A stretch of DNA of 64,000 bases from Sphingobacterium sp. (GTDB lineage Bacteria; Bacteroidota; Bacteroidia; Sphingobacteriales; Sphingobacteriaceae). The translations under genes were made by a program, and so were the position numbers. The notes beneath the pieces are model-generated. The model had not been told where the DNA came from. It saw only the letters and a program-made list of their open reading frames with translations, and did not search any database. Below, piece by piece: positions 36,398 through 46,526 of this stretch. Numbering within the stretch: the first letter of the stretch is position 1; every line of letters begins with the position of its first letter. The stretch covers positions 61,489-125,488 of the forward strand of contig JALAGS010000162.1 in NCBI GenBank assembly GCA_022712315.1, in the 5' to 3' direction.

Positions 36398-37735
36398 TTA
36401 GTTCAAAGATGCTGTAACTTGTACGCTATCCTTTTTCACGTTAGCTGTTTTACCACTGAACTCTTTTTGCAAATCCTCAGTAAAATATTTGTTTTGTTTA
36501 GCTAACCACTCTTTATATTTCTCTTCCGTTACGACAACCACTTTCTTTTGCATGTTGTAGTGACCAGACCCACAAATCTTGTTACATAACATCACGAAGT
36601 CATAGTTATAATCACCCAAACGATCACGCATCTCTTCTGTTGTAACAGTAGGTGTAAACTGGAAATAGTTGGTCATCCCTGGTACCGCATTAATCTGAAC
36701 ACGGAAATCAGGAATAAAGAAAGAGTGAATAATATCTTTTGAAACGATATGGAAACGAACAGGTTTGTTTACAGGCAACCAGATTTCAGATCCTTGAATA
36801 TCATCCCAAGAATTTTTATCATTAAAGTCAATACCGTAAGGATTAGTTGGTGTCGTCATTTTATAATTACGTTTACCAATAATCCCGTCTGAACCAGCGT
36901 AACGGACATTCCATTGGAATTGCTCGCCCAATACTTCAATTTGTAATGCTGATTTTTGAAGATCTTCAGGAATATTTGTGATCGATCTCCATGTAAAGAA
37001 ACCGAACAATACCAATACAGTCAAAACAACAGCAGGAACGATTGTCCACAATTTCTCGATTGCATTGTTATGTGGATAATAATAAGCCTGACGTTTTGCA
37101 CGCATGCGGTACAAGAATGTAAATGTCATCAACAAAATGTGTGTGATAACCAATACAAATGTTGTAATTGCTGTTGTAATGATAAACATGGTATCAATAC
37201 GCTCACCGTGCTCAGTTACTGCCGATCTCCAATAAGCCGCTCCCCAGTGTACATATGACCAATACACACCGTAAAGGAATACAACCAAGAAAATGAATAA
37301 CAATGCCGATTGAAATGTGTTATTCGCAAACGGATTGTATTTACCGTTCATCTTTCTTGTCAATTCATAGATCGAAAGTACTTTACCGATAACGGCAACA
37401 ACTGTACATATAACCAAGAATAACAACACATAATATGTGAAGTTTTTATAAACCTGAGGGTCTATTTGCTTCACTTCTTCAACAGCAGGAGCAGCAGCAC
37501 TAGCTTCAGTAGAAGAGCTAGCAGATGCAACAGCAGCAGTACCTGCTGCCGCTGTTGTATCTTTTGCAACCGAATCCGTCGCCGCAGGGGCAGCTACCGC
37601 TGTAGTCGCCACTTTAGCAGAATCAGATGCTACTGTATCTTGTTGACTTGCAAGGATAGGAGTTGCAAAAAGCAATCCTAGTGCAAGCACAAAACCCGAG
37701 ATGGATTTGAATCTATTATTTAATTTAAAGCTCAT
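36398..37735 (-). CDS. ctaC: Cytochrome c oxidase subunit II
   Basis: Carries the CuA centre that takes electrons from cytochrome c. The 445 residues run: signal peptide (SGFVLALGLLFATPILA), an Ala/Thr/Ser-rich linker at about 30-90, two or three helices, then the cupredoxin domain. CuA ligands are His in DIIHSFFIPDF and CNKICGSGHYNM (two Cys, His, Met) near the C-terminus. There is no fused cytochrome c domain. The start is placed at the ATG at 37735; a frame from 37804 would overlap actF and put a basic stretch before the signal peptide. Confidence 0.95.
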   Translation of the reverse strand: MSFKLNNRFKSISGFVLALGLLFATPILASQQDTVASDSAKVATTAVAAPAATDSVAKDTTAAAGTAAVASASSSTEASAAAPAVEEVKQIDPQVYKNFTYYVLLFLVICTVVAVIGKVLSIYELTRKMNGKYNPFANNTFQSALLFIFLVVFLYGVYWSYVHWGAAYWRSAVTEHGERIDTMFIITTAITTFVLVITHILLMTFTFLYRMRAKRQAYYYPHNNAIEKLWTIVPAVVLTVLVLFGFFTWRSITNIPEDLQKSALQIEVLGEQFQWNVRYAGSDGIIGKRNYKMTTPTNPYGIDFNDKNSWDDIQGSEIWLPVNKPVRFHIVSKDIIHSFFIPDFRVQINAVPGMTNYFQFTPTVTTEEMRDRLGDYNYDFVMLCNKICGSGHYNMQKKVVVVTEEKYKEWLAKQNKYFTEDLQKEFSGKTANVKKDSVQVTASLN

Positions 37736-37778
37736 TTCTTTTATAACGTTTTTACGTAACCTTCCTTTAAAAGTGAAA

Positions 37779-39014
37779 CTATATCTGGTGATGCAAACTC
37801 TCATCCAAGAAAGGATGATTTTTAGGCACCAATGCTTGTTTACTCAATTTACTCATCACTAAGAAGATGAACAAACCTAAGAAACCAAGTGCAGTTCCGA
37901 TTTCAATGATACCAAATCCTCTGTGTTCCGCTACAGTACCTGGCATAATCATGATGTAATAATCAAGCCAGTGACCAGCTAACAATAGAATACCGACGAA
38001 TAACATCACGTTTTGTTTACGTTTCGCATCGCGGTCCACCAATAATAACAATGGTGCCACAAAGTTAATGATAATACTCAACCAAAACCAAGGTTTGTAT
38101 TCTGGTTCCCAACGTTTGTAGAAATAAACTGTTTCTTCAGGAATGTTTGAATACCAAATCAACATGAATTGTGCAAACCAAACGTAAGTCCAAAAGATCG
38201 AGAAACCGAACATCAATTTACCCAAATCGTGCAAATGATTTTCGTTTACCCAGTTCATATAACCAGCTTTCTTCAATACAACAACGATGATCGTGATACA
38301 TGATATACCGCTAACCCACATTGCTGCAAAGTTATACCAACCAAACATCGTCGAAAACCAGTGCGCCTCTAAAGACATTACTGTATCGAAAGACCAGATA
38401 GGAGTAGTAAAACCAAAGATAACCAAGAAGATTGCAGACAATTTGAATGACTTTTTATAAGAAGTCAATCCACCTTCCAAATCCTCTTTATAAGAAAGTT
38501 TCGCAAAAATAACAGCAAAAATGCTATATGTACCCATAAATACAACTTGACGGATCAAGAAGAATGGAACATTTAAATAAGCAGATTTACCTGCGATAAT
38601 AGGGTCAAAATTTGTACTGTGCGGATCAGTGATACCGTCTGCATTCCAGTGATGATATAAGTTATGTGTGGTTAAACCTAAACCTACGATAACCAATAAA
38701 ATCAATGAAGCAATTGGTAAAACACCCGCCATAGCCTGAGGTATACGTACCAAACCTGCAGACCATGCAGATTGTGTCACATATTGCAAGGCAACAAAGA
38801 ATGTTCCAGCTGCGCATACACATGTAAAGTAATAACCCATCAATAACAAGTTGGCATATGTACGCTCTACAGTAACGTGATCGCCCGAAAGCAACCCGAA
38901 AGCTACAGCAGCTACGCCTAGTACAACAGCGACAATACTGAACATTTTAGCTTTGCCAGCAAACTCGTATCGCTCGTTGAAATTATAATCGTGATGATGA
39001 CTGTGAGTTCCCAT
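37779..39014 (-). CDS. actF: Alternative complex III subunit ActF
   Basis: A membrane subunit of alternative complex III, 411 residues with about ten helices. Its His-rich start is HSHHHDYNFNERYE. It is annotated in homologues as quinol:cytochrome c oxidoreductase quinone-binding subunit 2 and is distantly related to ActC. Its exact share in quinol oxidation is less clear than that of ActC. It lies 19 bases after actE and 43 before ctaC, so complex III and oxidase genes are one unit. Confidence 0.9.
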   Translation of the reverse strand: MGTHSHHHDYNFNERYEFAGKAKMFSIVAVVLGVAAVAFGLLSGDHVTVERTYANLLLMGYYFTCVCAAGTFFVALQYVTQSAWSAGLVRIPQAMAGVLPIASLILLVIVGLGLTTHNLYHHWNADGITDPHSTNFDPIIAGKSAYLNVPFFLIRQVVFMGTYSIFAVIFAKLSYKEDLEGGLTSYKKSFKLSAIFLVIFGFTTPIWSFDTVMSLEAHWFSTMFGWYNFAAMWVSGISCITIIVVVLKKAGYMNWVNENHLHDLGKLMFGFSIFWTYVWFAQFMLIWYSNIPEETVYFYKRWEPEYKPWFWLSIIINFVAPLLLLVDRDAKRKQNVMLFVGILLLAGHWLDYYIMIMPGTVAEHRGFGIIEIGTALGFLGLFIFLVMSKLSKQALVPKNHPFLDESLHHQI

Positions 39015-39033
39015 TTATATATCTGATGTTAGA

Positions 39034-39663
39034 TTATTTCTTTTGTAATTCGTGAACATACATAACAACTTTCCATCTCTCCTCTGGAGATAATTGGGAT
39101 GCATGTGATCCCATGGAGTTGTGTCCGTAATAAATTGTATGGTAAATTTTACCATCAGTCAAGTCAGCCATCAAACCACCTCTTGAAGAGCTCGCCGCAT
39201 CTGTTCTGTGGTAAGATGGTGGCGGAGGAAAGTTCTCTAATTGACGAGTACCTCTTGAATCAGTCACGCTACGATCCTTAGTAATAGGACCATCACCTTT
39301 ACCTTCAACTCCATGACATATAGAACAGTAAGTTGTAAACAAAGCTTTACCTTTTTCAAGATTTTCGGCATTTACGACCAAAGGACTTTTTACTTCTCTT
39401 CCTGCACGTTCATAATCCTCTAATGTATTCGCATACTCAAAACGAGTGAAGCCAATTGGATCTGTACCTTTAGGAGGTGTTTGTGCTGTTTTTCCATCAG
39501 CAAAATTCGCATTAGGTTGATCCGGATTGAAAGCAAGCGGATCGTACATGTTACGAGAAAACTCTAAACCTGTACTACGAGTTGTTTTGTCACCACAAGA
39601 AGAAACAAGTGCTGTCAATGCCACAGCTGCGCATAGCGTTCCAAGTAAATTCTTCTTATTCAT
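39034..39663 (-). CDS. actE: Alternative complex III subunit ActE, monoheme cytochrome c
   Basis: Monoheme cytochrome c lipoprotein of alternative complex III, 209 residues. The lipobox is LVSSC, with the lipid Cys near residue 23. The heme site is CSICHGVEGKGDG near 121, and a likely Met ligand lies in GHNSMGSHASQLSPEERW. I chose the ATG at 39663, inside the end of actD (ATGAATAA, 8-base overlap), which starts a normal lipoprotein signal; an ATG at 39699 would add 12 residues before it. It probably passes electrons on to the oxidase. Confidence 0.92.
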   Translation of the reverse strand: MNKKNLLGTLCAAVALTALVSSCGDKTTRSTGLEFSRNMYDPLAFNPDQPNANFADGKTAQTPPKGTDPIGFTRFEYANTLEDYERAGREVKSPLVVNAENLEKGKALFTTYCSICHGVEGKGDGPITKDRSVTDSRGTRQLENFPPPPSYHRTDAASSSRGGLMADLTDGKIYHTIYYGHNSMGSHASQLSPEERWKVVMYVHELQKK

Positions 39664-40192
39664 AGCTAACATATTTTCTATCATTGTACTTAACTTCAAC
39701 AGCTCCGGCTTCTTTCAATAAGCTATCGATCAAAGCGTGGTCTGTATTTTCTTTGGCATCTACTGCAAGGATGAAACGGTCATCTGTTGCTCTCAAGTCC
39801 ATTACACGAGGTGCGCGTCCTGGGAACAAGTGGTTGCGGAAGAAAAACGTAGCAACCATACCCAAAGCACACAATAAAATGGTAACCTCAAATGTAACTG
39901 GAACAAAGTTTGGCATACCAAATGATGGTTTACCACCGATATTCATCGGCCAATCGTATGCCATTGTATAATACAACAAACTAAAACCTAATGTCGTTCC
40001 TAATGCTCCAAAGCAAAATGCTGCGATAGGCAAGCGAGAAGGTTTCACACCTAACTTCGCTTCGATGCCGTGGATAGGCATCGGAGTAAAGCAGTCGTAA
40101 ATACTTATATTGTTTGCTTGCAATTTGTCGATCCCATGCATCATTTCATCGGGATCCGCAAAACTACCTAATATATATTTTGTATTGCTCAT
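39656..40192 (-). CDS. actD: Alternative complex III subunit ActD (DUF3341)
   Basis: A membrane subunit of 178 residues, DUF3341 family. The N-terminal domain has FADPDEMMHGIDKLQANN and CFTPMPIHGIEAKLG near 33-47. Two helices follow (PIAAFCFGALGTTLGFSLLY and VTFEVTILLCALGMVATFFF), then a short C-terminal domain. No redox ligand is visible, so the role is structural. It overlaps actE by 8 bases and starts 6 bases after actC. Confidence 0.93.
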   Translation of the reverse strand: MSNTKYILGSFADPDEMMHGIDKLQANNISIYDCFTPMPIHGIEAKLGVKPSRLPIAAFCFGALGTTLGFSLLYYTMAYDWPMNIGGKPSFGMPNFVPVTFEVTILLCALGMVATFFFRNHLFPGRAPRVMDLRATDDRFILAVDAKENTDHALIDSLLKEAGAVEVKYNDRKYVSYE

Positions 40193-40198
40193 TGCTGA

Positions 40199-41683
40199 TT
40201 ATTTTCTAACTGATAATTCTTTAATCTCTTCTTCTGTTACTGAATCATATTTCTCTAATGATTCTTGGAAGTACTCAACTTGCTCTGCAGGGAATGCGCC
40301 TTCTTGAGCCAATTTAGTTTTATGTTGTAATGAAGATGATTTCAACAACAATTTCACTTCGGCAATAGCGATACCTGGCAAGAAACGTAAGAACAACAAG
40401 AATAAAGTAAAGAATAATCCAATTGAACCTACAAAGATACCTACGTCTGTCCAAGTTGGGTAGAACATTGCCCAAGATGAAGGCAAGTAATCACGGTGCA
40501 ATGAAGTCACGATAATTACAAAACGCTCAAACCACATACCGATGTTTACAACAATCGATAAAATCCATGAGATTGGAATACTTGTACGGATTTTTTTGAA
40601 CCAGAATAACTGTGGAGAAATTACGTTACAAGTCATCATTGACCAGTAAGCCCAAGCGTATGGACCCAACATACGGTTCTCGAAAGCATACATTTCGTAT
40701 TCTGAACGAGAGTACATTGCGATAAACAACTCAGTCAAATAAGCCACACCTACAATAGAACCTGTCGTCATGATAATGATATTCATCGACTCAATGTGGA
40801 ACATCGTGATGTAGTTTTCGAAGTTCATTACTTTACGTAAGATCAACAATAAAGTCTGTACCATCGCGAAACCTGAGAAGATCGCACCAGCCACGAAATA
40901 TGGCGGGAAGATCGTCGTGTGCCATCCAGGGATAACCGAAGTTGCAAAGTCCATGGATACGATGGTGTGTACAGAAAGTACCAGTGGCGTTGAAATACCT
41001 GCCAAGATCAATGACACGATTTCAAAACGTTGCCAAGTCTTTACAGATCCATTCCAACCGAATGATAATACCGAATAGATTTTTTGTTTCAATCCAGTAG
41101 CACGGTCACGAATTGTTGCGATATCCGGCAACAAACCACAGTACCAGAATACCAAGGATACTGTAAAGTAAGTCGAGATCGCAAACGCATCCCATACCAA
41201 AGGAGAGTTGAAGTTTACCCAAAGTGATCCAAATTGATTTGGAAGTGGGAAAATCCAATAGGCCAACCAAGGACGCCCCATGTGAGCCACAACGTATGTA
41301 GCCGCACAGATTACCGCAAAGATCGTCATCGCCTCTGCAGAACGGTTGATTGAATTACGCCAGTTCTGGCGGAAAATTAATAATACAGCTGAAATCAACG
41401 TACCCGCGTGACCGATACCTACCCACCATACGAAGTCGGTGATATCCCAAGCCCAGCCTACAGTTTTATTCAGACCCCAAGCGCCGATACCTGTCCAAAA
41501 GGTATAACTAACGCTAACTACCCATAATAAAGCACCTAATACAGCAACGGTAAAACCAATCCACCATGCTTTATTTGGTTTATTTTCAACCGGTAGTAAG
41601 ATATCATCCGTAATTTTTGCATACGTAATGTCCTTACCGGTCATTAATGGTTCTCTTAATATTGATTCGTTATGCGATGACAT
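40199..41683 (-). CDS. actC: Alternative complex III subunit ActC (NrfD/PsrC family)
   Basis: The main quinol-oxidising membrane subunit of alternative complex III, 494 residues with about ten helices, NrfD/PsrC family. Visible family segments are WVGIGHAGTLISAVLLIFRQ near 90, MGRPWLAYWIFPLPNQ near 135 and FEIVSLILAGISTPLVLSVH near 223, plus HTTIFPPYFVAGAIFSGFAM. It lies between actB and actD in the usual act order. Confidence 0.95.
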   Translation of the reverse strand: MSSHNESILREPLMTGKDITYAKITDDILLPVENKPNKAWWIGFTVAVLGALLWVVSVSYTFWTGIGAWGLNKTVGWAWDITDFVWWVGIGHAGTLISAVLLIFRQNWRNSINRSAEAMTIFAVICAATYVVAHMGRPWLAYWIFPLPNQFGSLWVNFNSPLVWDAFAISTYFTVSLVFWYCGLLPDIATIRDRATGLKQKIYSVLSFGWNGSVKTWQRFEIVSLILAGISTPLVLSVHTIVSMDFATSVIPGWHTTIFPPYFVAGAIFSGFAMVQTLLLILRKVMNFENYITMFHIESMNIIIMTTGSIVGVAYLTELFIAMYSRSEYEMYAFENRMLGPYAWAYWSMMTCNVISPQLFWFKKIRTSIPISWILSIVVNIGMWFERFVIIVTSLHRDYLPSSWAMFYPTWTDVGIFVGSIGLFFTLFLLFLRFLPGIAIAEVKLLLKSSSLQHKTKLAQEGAFPAEQVEYFQESLEKYDSVTEEEIKELSVRK

Positions 41684-41712
41684 AGTATTTTTATTTCAAA
41701 TATTGTACAAGA

Positions 41713-44700
41713 TTACGCCTCAAAAGTGTTTCTAACTTTTGTCATATAACCGATACCCGGTTGAACATTGATTTCCTCAAGTACGTAATAAACACGCTCG
41801 TTGCGTAATGCTTTAGATACTTCTGATTCTGGATCATTTGCATCTCCAAAGATGATTGCATTCGCAGAACATGCTTGTTGACAAGCCATTTGGATATCGC
41901 CATCTTTCACTTTGCGATTTTGAATCTTAGCTTGTAATTTACCTGCTTGAATACGTTGGATACACATTGAACATTTCTCCATTACCCCACGTGAACGAGT
42001 AACAACATCTGGATTTAAGACCAATTGTGTGAACTCATTGTTCAAGTAGTTGTCAAAACGTGAATCATTCCAGTAGGCGAACCAGTTGAAACGACGAACT
42101 TTGAAAGGACAGTTATTCGCACAGTAACGTGTACCGAAACAACGGTTATATGCCATGTGGTTCAAACCTTCTGAAGAGTGTACTGTTGCCAATACTGGAC
42201 AAACCGTTTCACAAGGTGCGTGACCACAGTGTTGACACAACATCGGTTGGTGAACAACAGTGATATCTTCGAAATCTAAATCAGCCGAAGCTCTCGCAAT
42301 TTCTTTTTCTTTTGTAAGATCTTGATCTTTTCCTTCGATCGTATAGTAACGGTCAATACGTAACCAGTGCATTTCACGACGACGGCGAACCTCATCACGA
42401 CCTACAACAGGAATATTATTTTCTACGTTACAAGCAACAATACAAGCACCACAACCTGTACATGCGTTCAAGTCGATCGCCATCACCCATTTGTGACCTG
42501 GTTGCTCATATTTGTTCCACAAATCGTATGTTTTGTGATTATCTGTAAAGCGTCCTGCCTCAGAGTTAGGATCTTTCAAATATTTCGCAAAAGTAGTCTC
42601 ACGAATAACGTTACGACCTTCGATCGTGTGGTGTGTCTGTGTTTGTGCCAATTGGTAAGTACCAGATGCTTTCGCTACAGTTGCTTTAGCAACACCTTGT
42701 ACTGTACCATTGATGATAGAAGCAAATGGGAATGCGTTTTTACCAACTTCATTACCTGCTTTACCAACTTTTGTACGACCGTAACCTACAGCAACTGAAA
42801 CTGTTCCTTGTGCTTGTCCCGGTTGTTGTACAACTGGCAATTCCAATTCAACACCATTTGCTTTTACAGTTACTTTACCGTCTTCACCCAAACCTAATTT
42901 CTCAGCATCTTTCGGGTTAAGAGCAGCATAGTTATCCCAAGTTACTTTAGAAACTGGGTCAGGCAACTCTTGTAAGTAAGCATTGTTTGCGTAGCGACCG
43001 TCACGAAGACCAGCAGGCTCATAAAGTTTCAACTCAAACTCACCTGTAATCGCTTTGCTTGATGCCTCAATTGCCGAAGCTGCTGCTGCTGCATTTCCTG
43101 TAAACGCAGGAGCTGTTGCCGCTTTAGCACCTTTATATTCGAAACCAGTTTGCAATACAGCATCCCAGTTTTTCGTAGAACCAGCTAAGATTTGTGTAGT
43201 CCACAAGTTCTTAACAAAGTTGTACATATCCGTATCATTTCCTGCCCAAGTCAACAAGCTTTGTTCAACTTGACGTGTTTTGAAAACAGGATTGATTGTT
43301 GGTTGAACGATAGAGAACAATCCTTCTTTTGGATTCGAATCACCCCAAGATTCCAAGAAAGTACTTGCTGGAGCGATCGCAGTCAATTCAGAAGCCGTTT
43401 CATCCGCACGTTGCGAAAACGATAAGGTGAAAGGAACTTGTTTCAATGCTGCTTTTACATCCTCTGCTTTAAAGTAGTCATATACTGGATTGCTATTCAA
43501 GAAGAACGCAACACCAACTTGACCTGATTTCGCCGCAGCTAAGAAAGCTTGGAACGAAGAATCCGAACCTTGGTATTGTTTAGAATAGTTATCCAAATCG
43601 ATGATTGTACCGTAAGCACCTAATGCAACGTTGATTGCATTCACCAATACCTGTACATTAACATCGTTAGAACCAGCAACAACAACTGCTGCACCTTTGC
43701 TGTTCACCAATTCTTTCGCAGCTAGAGCGACACCTTTTTGTGCTTTCTTGTTTGCAGTAGCACCAGCCAATGACTGACCAGTGATTGCATTATATAAAGC
43801 GATCAAGGTAGCACCCTCTTCCGAAGGTTTGATAGCGATACGTGCATCAGCATTTGTACCTGTCATGGAAAGACCAGACTCAAATTGCACGTGACGCGAC
43901 ATTTTTCCGTTTTTCAACGATTTGTAGTCACGATTTTTCGCGTATTGCTGTGTATGCTCTTCACCTGCCAACCAAGTTCCTAAGAAATCAGCCGCAACGG
44001 AAACAATCACATTTGCTTTTTCAAAATTGTATGAAGGAACTACAGCCTTACCGAAAGAAGCTTTATTTGCTTCGATAATACCGCTGTAAGATACAGCGTC
44101 GTATTGTACATGGTTAACTGTAGGGAATTTCGTTGCAAAAGCAGCGATAGCCGCCAATGTAGAAGGACTGTTTACGGTGTTAGAAACGATCGTGATTTGT
44201 TTACCAGAAGATGCTGCTGCATTTAAAGCTTTAACAACCTCCCCATCCAATTTAGACCACTCCACATCTTGACCTTTCAATTGCGCCTGTTTCAATTTGG
44301 ACTCATCATATAAATCCAATACGGAAGCAGCTGTAGTTGAATCCAAACCTTGGTTCAATCCAATTGCATTCGGGTTAGGCTCAACATTGATCGGACGACC
44401 TTCACGAGTTTTAACCAAGATGCTTTGACCATTGAACGTCGAAGCATAGTAGTTAGGGATACCTGGAGTTACCTCTTCAGGCTTAATCAAATAAGGAACT
44501 GCCTTATGCACAGGAGTACGGTTACAAGCCGCTAAAGAAACAGCACCCAAACCAAATCCTAATGCTTTCAAAAAGTCACGGCGAGGAGTTTTTGTACTCA
44601 AGCCAGCTTCGTTTAATACATCTTCTACAGGAATAGATTCGGCAAACTCACCCTTGCTTCCTTCAACGAAAGCAGGAGTTTGATTTAACTCTTCCAAACC

Positions 44701-44727
44701 TTTCCAATATTTTTTATTGCTATCCAT
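41713..44727 (-). CDS. actB: Alternative complex III subunit ActB, iron-sulfur subunit
   Basis: Peripheral subunit of 1004 residues. It starts with a Tat-like signal (RRDFLKALGFGLGAVSLAAC, about 50-69, with a possible lipid Cys). Residues to about 710 resemble a molybdopterin oxidoreductase fold without cofactor residues, as known for ActB. The C-terminal ferredoxin part has four cysteine groups: CTGCGACIVAC, CQHCGHAPCETVC, CFGTRYCANNC and CSMC plus CQQAC, fitting three 4Fe-4S and one 3Fe-4S clusters. These link quinol oxidation to the hemes of ActA. It stands 37 bases after actA. Confidence 0.95.
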   Translation of the reverse strand: MDSNKKYWKGLEELNQTPAFVEGSKGEFAESIPVEDVLNEAGLSTKTPRRDFLKALGFGLGAVSLAACNRTPVHKAVPYLIKPEEVTPGIPNYYASTFNGQSILVKTREGRPINVEPNPNAIGLNQGLDSTTAASVLDLYDESKLKQAQLKGQDVEWSKLDGEVVKALNAAASSGKQITIVSNTVNSPSTLAAIAAFATKFPTVNHVQYDAVSYSGIIEANKASFGKAVVPSYNFEKANVIVSVAADFLGTWLAGEEHTQQYAKNRDYKSLKNGKMSRHVQFESGLSMTGTNADARIAIKPSEEGATLIALYNAITGQSLAGATANKKAQKGVALAAKELVNSKGAAVVVAGSNDVNVQVLVNAINVALGAYGTIIDLDNYSKQYQGSDSSFQAFLAAAKSGQVGVAFFLNSNPVYDYFKAEDVKAALKQVPFTLSFSQRADETASELTAIAPASTFLESWGDSNPKEGLFSIVQPTINPVFKTRQVEQSLLTWAGNDTDMYNFVKNLWTTQILAGSTKNWDAVLQTGFEYKGAKAATAPAFTGNAAAAASAIEASSKAITGEFELKLYEPAGLRDGRYANNAYLQELPDPVSKVTWDNYAALNPKDAEKLGLGEDGKVTVKANGVELELPVVQQPGQAQGTVSVAVGYGRTKVGKAGNEVGKNAFPFASIINGTVQGVAKATVAKASGTYQLAQTQTHHTIEGRNVIRETTFAKYLKDPNSEAGRFTDNHKTYDLWNKYEQPGHKWVMAIDLNACTGCGACIVACNVENNIPVVGRDEVRRRREMHWLRIDRYYTIEGKDQDLTKEKEIARASADLDFEDITVVHQPMLCQHCGHAPCETVCPVLATVHSSEGLNHMAYNRCFGTRYCANNCPFKVRRFNWFAYWNDSRFDNYLNNEFTQLVLNPDVVTRSRGVMEKCSMCIQRIQAGKLQAKIQNRKVKDGDIQMACQQACSANAIIFGDANDPESEVSKALRNERVYYVLEEINVQPGIGYMTKVRNTFEA

Positions 44728-44764
44728 TTAAGCTGTATATAAGATTGCGTATTTCAAATAATTA

Positions 44765-46027
44765 TTAATAGTGACATTTACCACACTCAAGACCACCGAT
44801 CATGGCTGCAGTCATTTTCTCACCTTTCTTAATTCTTTCGTGTGCTTTAATCAAATCTTCATAGTATTTGTTATCCGATTTAATATCAGTCTTTTTGTGA
44901 CACTCAACACACCATTTCATCGTCAATGGAGAATATTGATATACTTCTTCCATATTTTGGATCGGACCGTGACAAGTCTGACACTCAACACCAGCTACCA
45001 CAACGTGTTGTGAGTGGTTGAAGTAAGCAAAGTCAGGCAAGTTGTGGATACGAACCCATTGAATTGGTTTTGGATTGTTACCGTAAGTACGTGTATCAGG
45101 ATTCCAATCCAATGCACGATAGATTTTAGCAATTTCCGGAGAAATCTCACCATCATAATGCTCTGATGCAGTGATTGTATTGTGACAGTTCATACATACG
45201 TTGGCCGATGGAATAGATGCATTTTTAGATTTAAATGCTCCACCATGACAGTATTGACACTCAATTTTGTTAACACCGGCGTGGATTTGGTGTGAGAACT
45301 TAATTGGTTGAACCGGCTGATAGCCTTGGTGAACACCAACGTTCCACATTGTTTTCCAACCACCTACAGCTAATAATGCAACCAACATCAAGACTGTAAA
45401 GCCAACCAACTTCTTGTTCTTAACGAATGCTTTCGCAAACTTCACAAAACGTTGGCTATCTTCTGGCTCTTGTTGCGCAGCAATAGCATCTTGGTTTTTA
45501 GCAATAACATTTTCTAAGGTACGGATCACACGATTCAACACCACGATAACCACAACCGCCAAAACAACAACTGCGATCAAGCCCAAAATCATGAACATAG
45601 ATGCGTTATCATCTTTAGCAGCGGCACCACCACCAGCAGCTTCTTTCGGTTTCTCCTTAGAAGCATCCGTGATATACGCTAATACCGACTTGATCTGATC
45701 GTCAGACAAATCAGTAAAAGAAGTCATCACCAGCTTGTTATTATCTTCGAAGATTTTAACAGCGTCAGCATCGCCGGATGCAATTAGAGCCTGAGAATTC
45801 TTGACCCACTTGATTAACCAAGCTTCGTCTTTCGTCTCTGGAATCCCCTTTAAAGCAGGACCAACCACTTTTCTGTCAATGGCGTGACAGGATGTACACT
45901 TAGATTTGAAGATTTTTTCACCTTCCTTGACATCTTGCGCATGCAACGTCGTAACGGCAAATAATAGCATCAAACTCGTTGACACCACCCTCGCAAGGCT
46001 TCCCAAAACGGATGAGATAGTTCTCAT
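44765..46027 (-). CDS. actA: Alternative complex III subunit ActA, multiheme cytochrome c
   Basis: Multiheme cytochrome of alternative complex III, 420 residues from the ATG at 46027 (a GTG lies three codons upstream). It has a signal peptide and a class I cytochrome c domain with CTSCH near 44. A membrane helix (ILGLIAVVVLAVVVIVVLN) is near 150 and a second near 210. The C-terminal region has five more heme sites: CQYCH, CMNCH, CQTCH, CVECH and CGKCH. Six heme sites in one chain is one more than the five usually given for ActA. It is the first gene of the act-cta unit. Confidence 0.94.
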   Translation of the reverse strand: MRTISSVLGSLARVVSTSLMLLFAVTTLHAQDVKEGEKIFKSKCTSCHAIDRKVVGPALKGIPETKDEAWLIKWVKNSQALIASGDADAVKIFEDNNKLVMTSFTDLSDDQIKSVLAYITDASKEKPKEAAGGGAAAKDDNASMFMILGLIAVVVLAVVVIVVLNRVIRTLENVIAKNQDAIAAQQEPEDSQRFVKFAKAFVKNKKLVGFTVLMLVALLAVGGWKTMWNVGVHQGYQPVQPIKFSHQIHAGVNKIECQYCHGGAFKSKNASIPSANVCMNCHNTITASEHYDGEISPEIAKIYRALDWNPDTRTYGNNPKPIQWVRIHNLPDFAYFNHSQHVVVAGVECQTCHGPIQNMEEVYQYSPLTMKWCVECHKKTDIKSDNKYYEDLIKAHERIKKGEKMTAAMIGGLECGKCHY

Positions 46028-46036
46028 ATTTAGCAC

Positions 46037-46526
46037 TTTATACTATTTATTTGTGAATGTAAAAAATTAACTCCCATGGTTAAAGGAGCCACTACCCCCT
46101 TAACAATGCCACAAAAGTATGATTTATTAACAAATCGCTGACAATTTTGTGACCTTTAATATCAATTTATAATCATTCTAAACAAATGCGTTTAAACAAG
46201 GATAAAAACCGCTTTAAGCTACTAAAGTAGTTCCATCGCTACAACTTTTCATTTGGATAGCCACTCAAATATAAGACAATTCCATGACAATGTAAAATAC
46301 CCAAAATAGAAGCTCCACATAGAGACAAAAAACATTTTTCACCTTTATTTCCGTAACTTTATAAAATGAATTCAGACTTGGCTATAATCAGGTCTTTGTC
46401 TATCATGAAAGAATCTGGAAATTGATCTTTTAGTGCAAAGGAATGAAGTGCAAGGGAATGAATTTGACTGCTCCCACTGGGACGTTCTGATCATGCCCTC
46501 AATAAAAACTTAATAAAACGACTACA
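46037..46526. other. Intergenic region between actA and msrB
   Basis: About 490 A/T-rich bases between divergent genes. It holds the predicted act promoter at 46112-46144. I see no RNA gene, no long repeat, and no clear promoter for msrB. Confidence 0.5.
46112..46144 (-). promoter_or_regulatory. Probable promoter of the act-cta operon
   Basis: On the minus strand TTG (46144-46142) is followed after 22 bases by TACTTTTG (46119-46112), an exact -7 box. The spacing is one or two bases longer than usual. The leader would be about 80 bases. Confidence 0.5.

Noticed and set aside
36398..37804. Longer ctaC start at 37804
   Set aside because: It overlaps actF and puts a basic stretch in front of a clear signal peptide; the ATG at 37735 is better.
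42367..42798. 143-codon plus-strand frame opposite actB
   Set aside because: It lies wholly antisense to a conserved coding region and its Cys/Thr-rich product looks like a mirror of actB codons.
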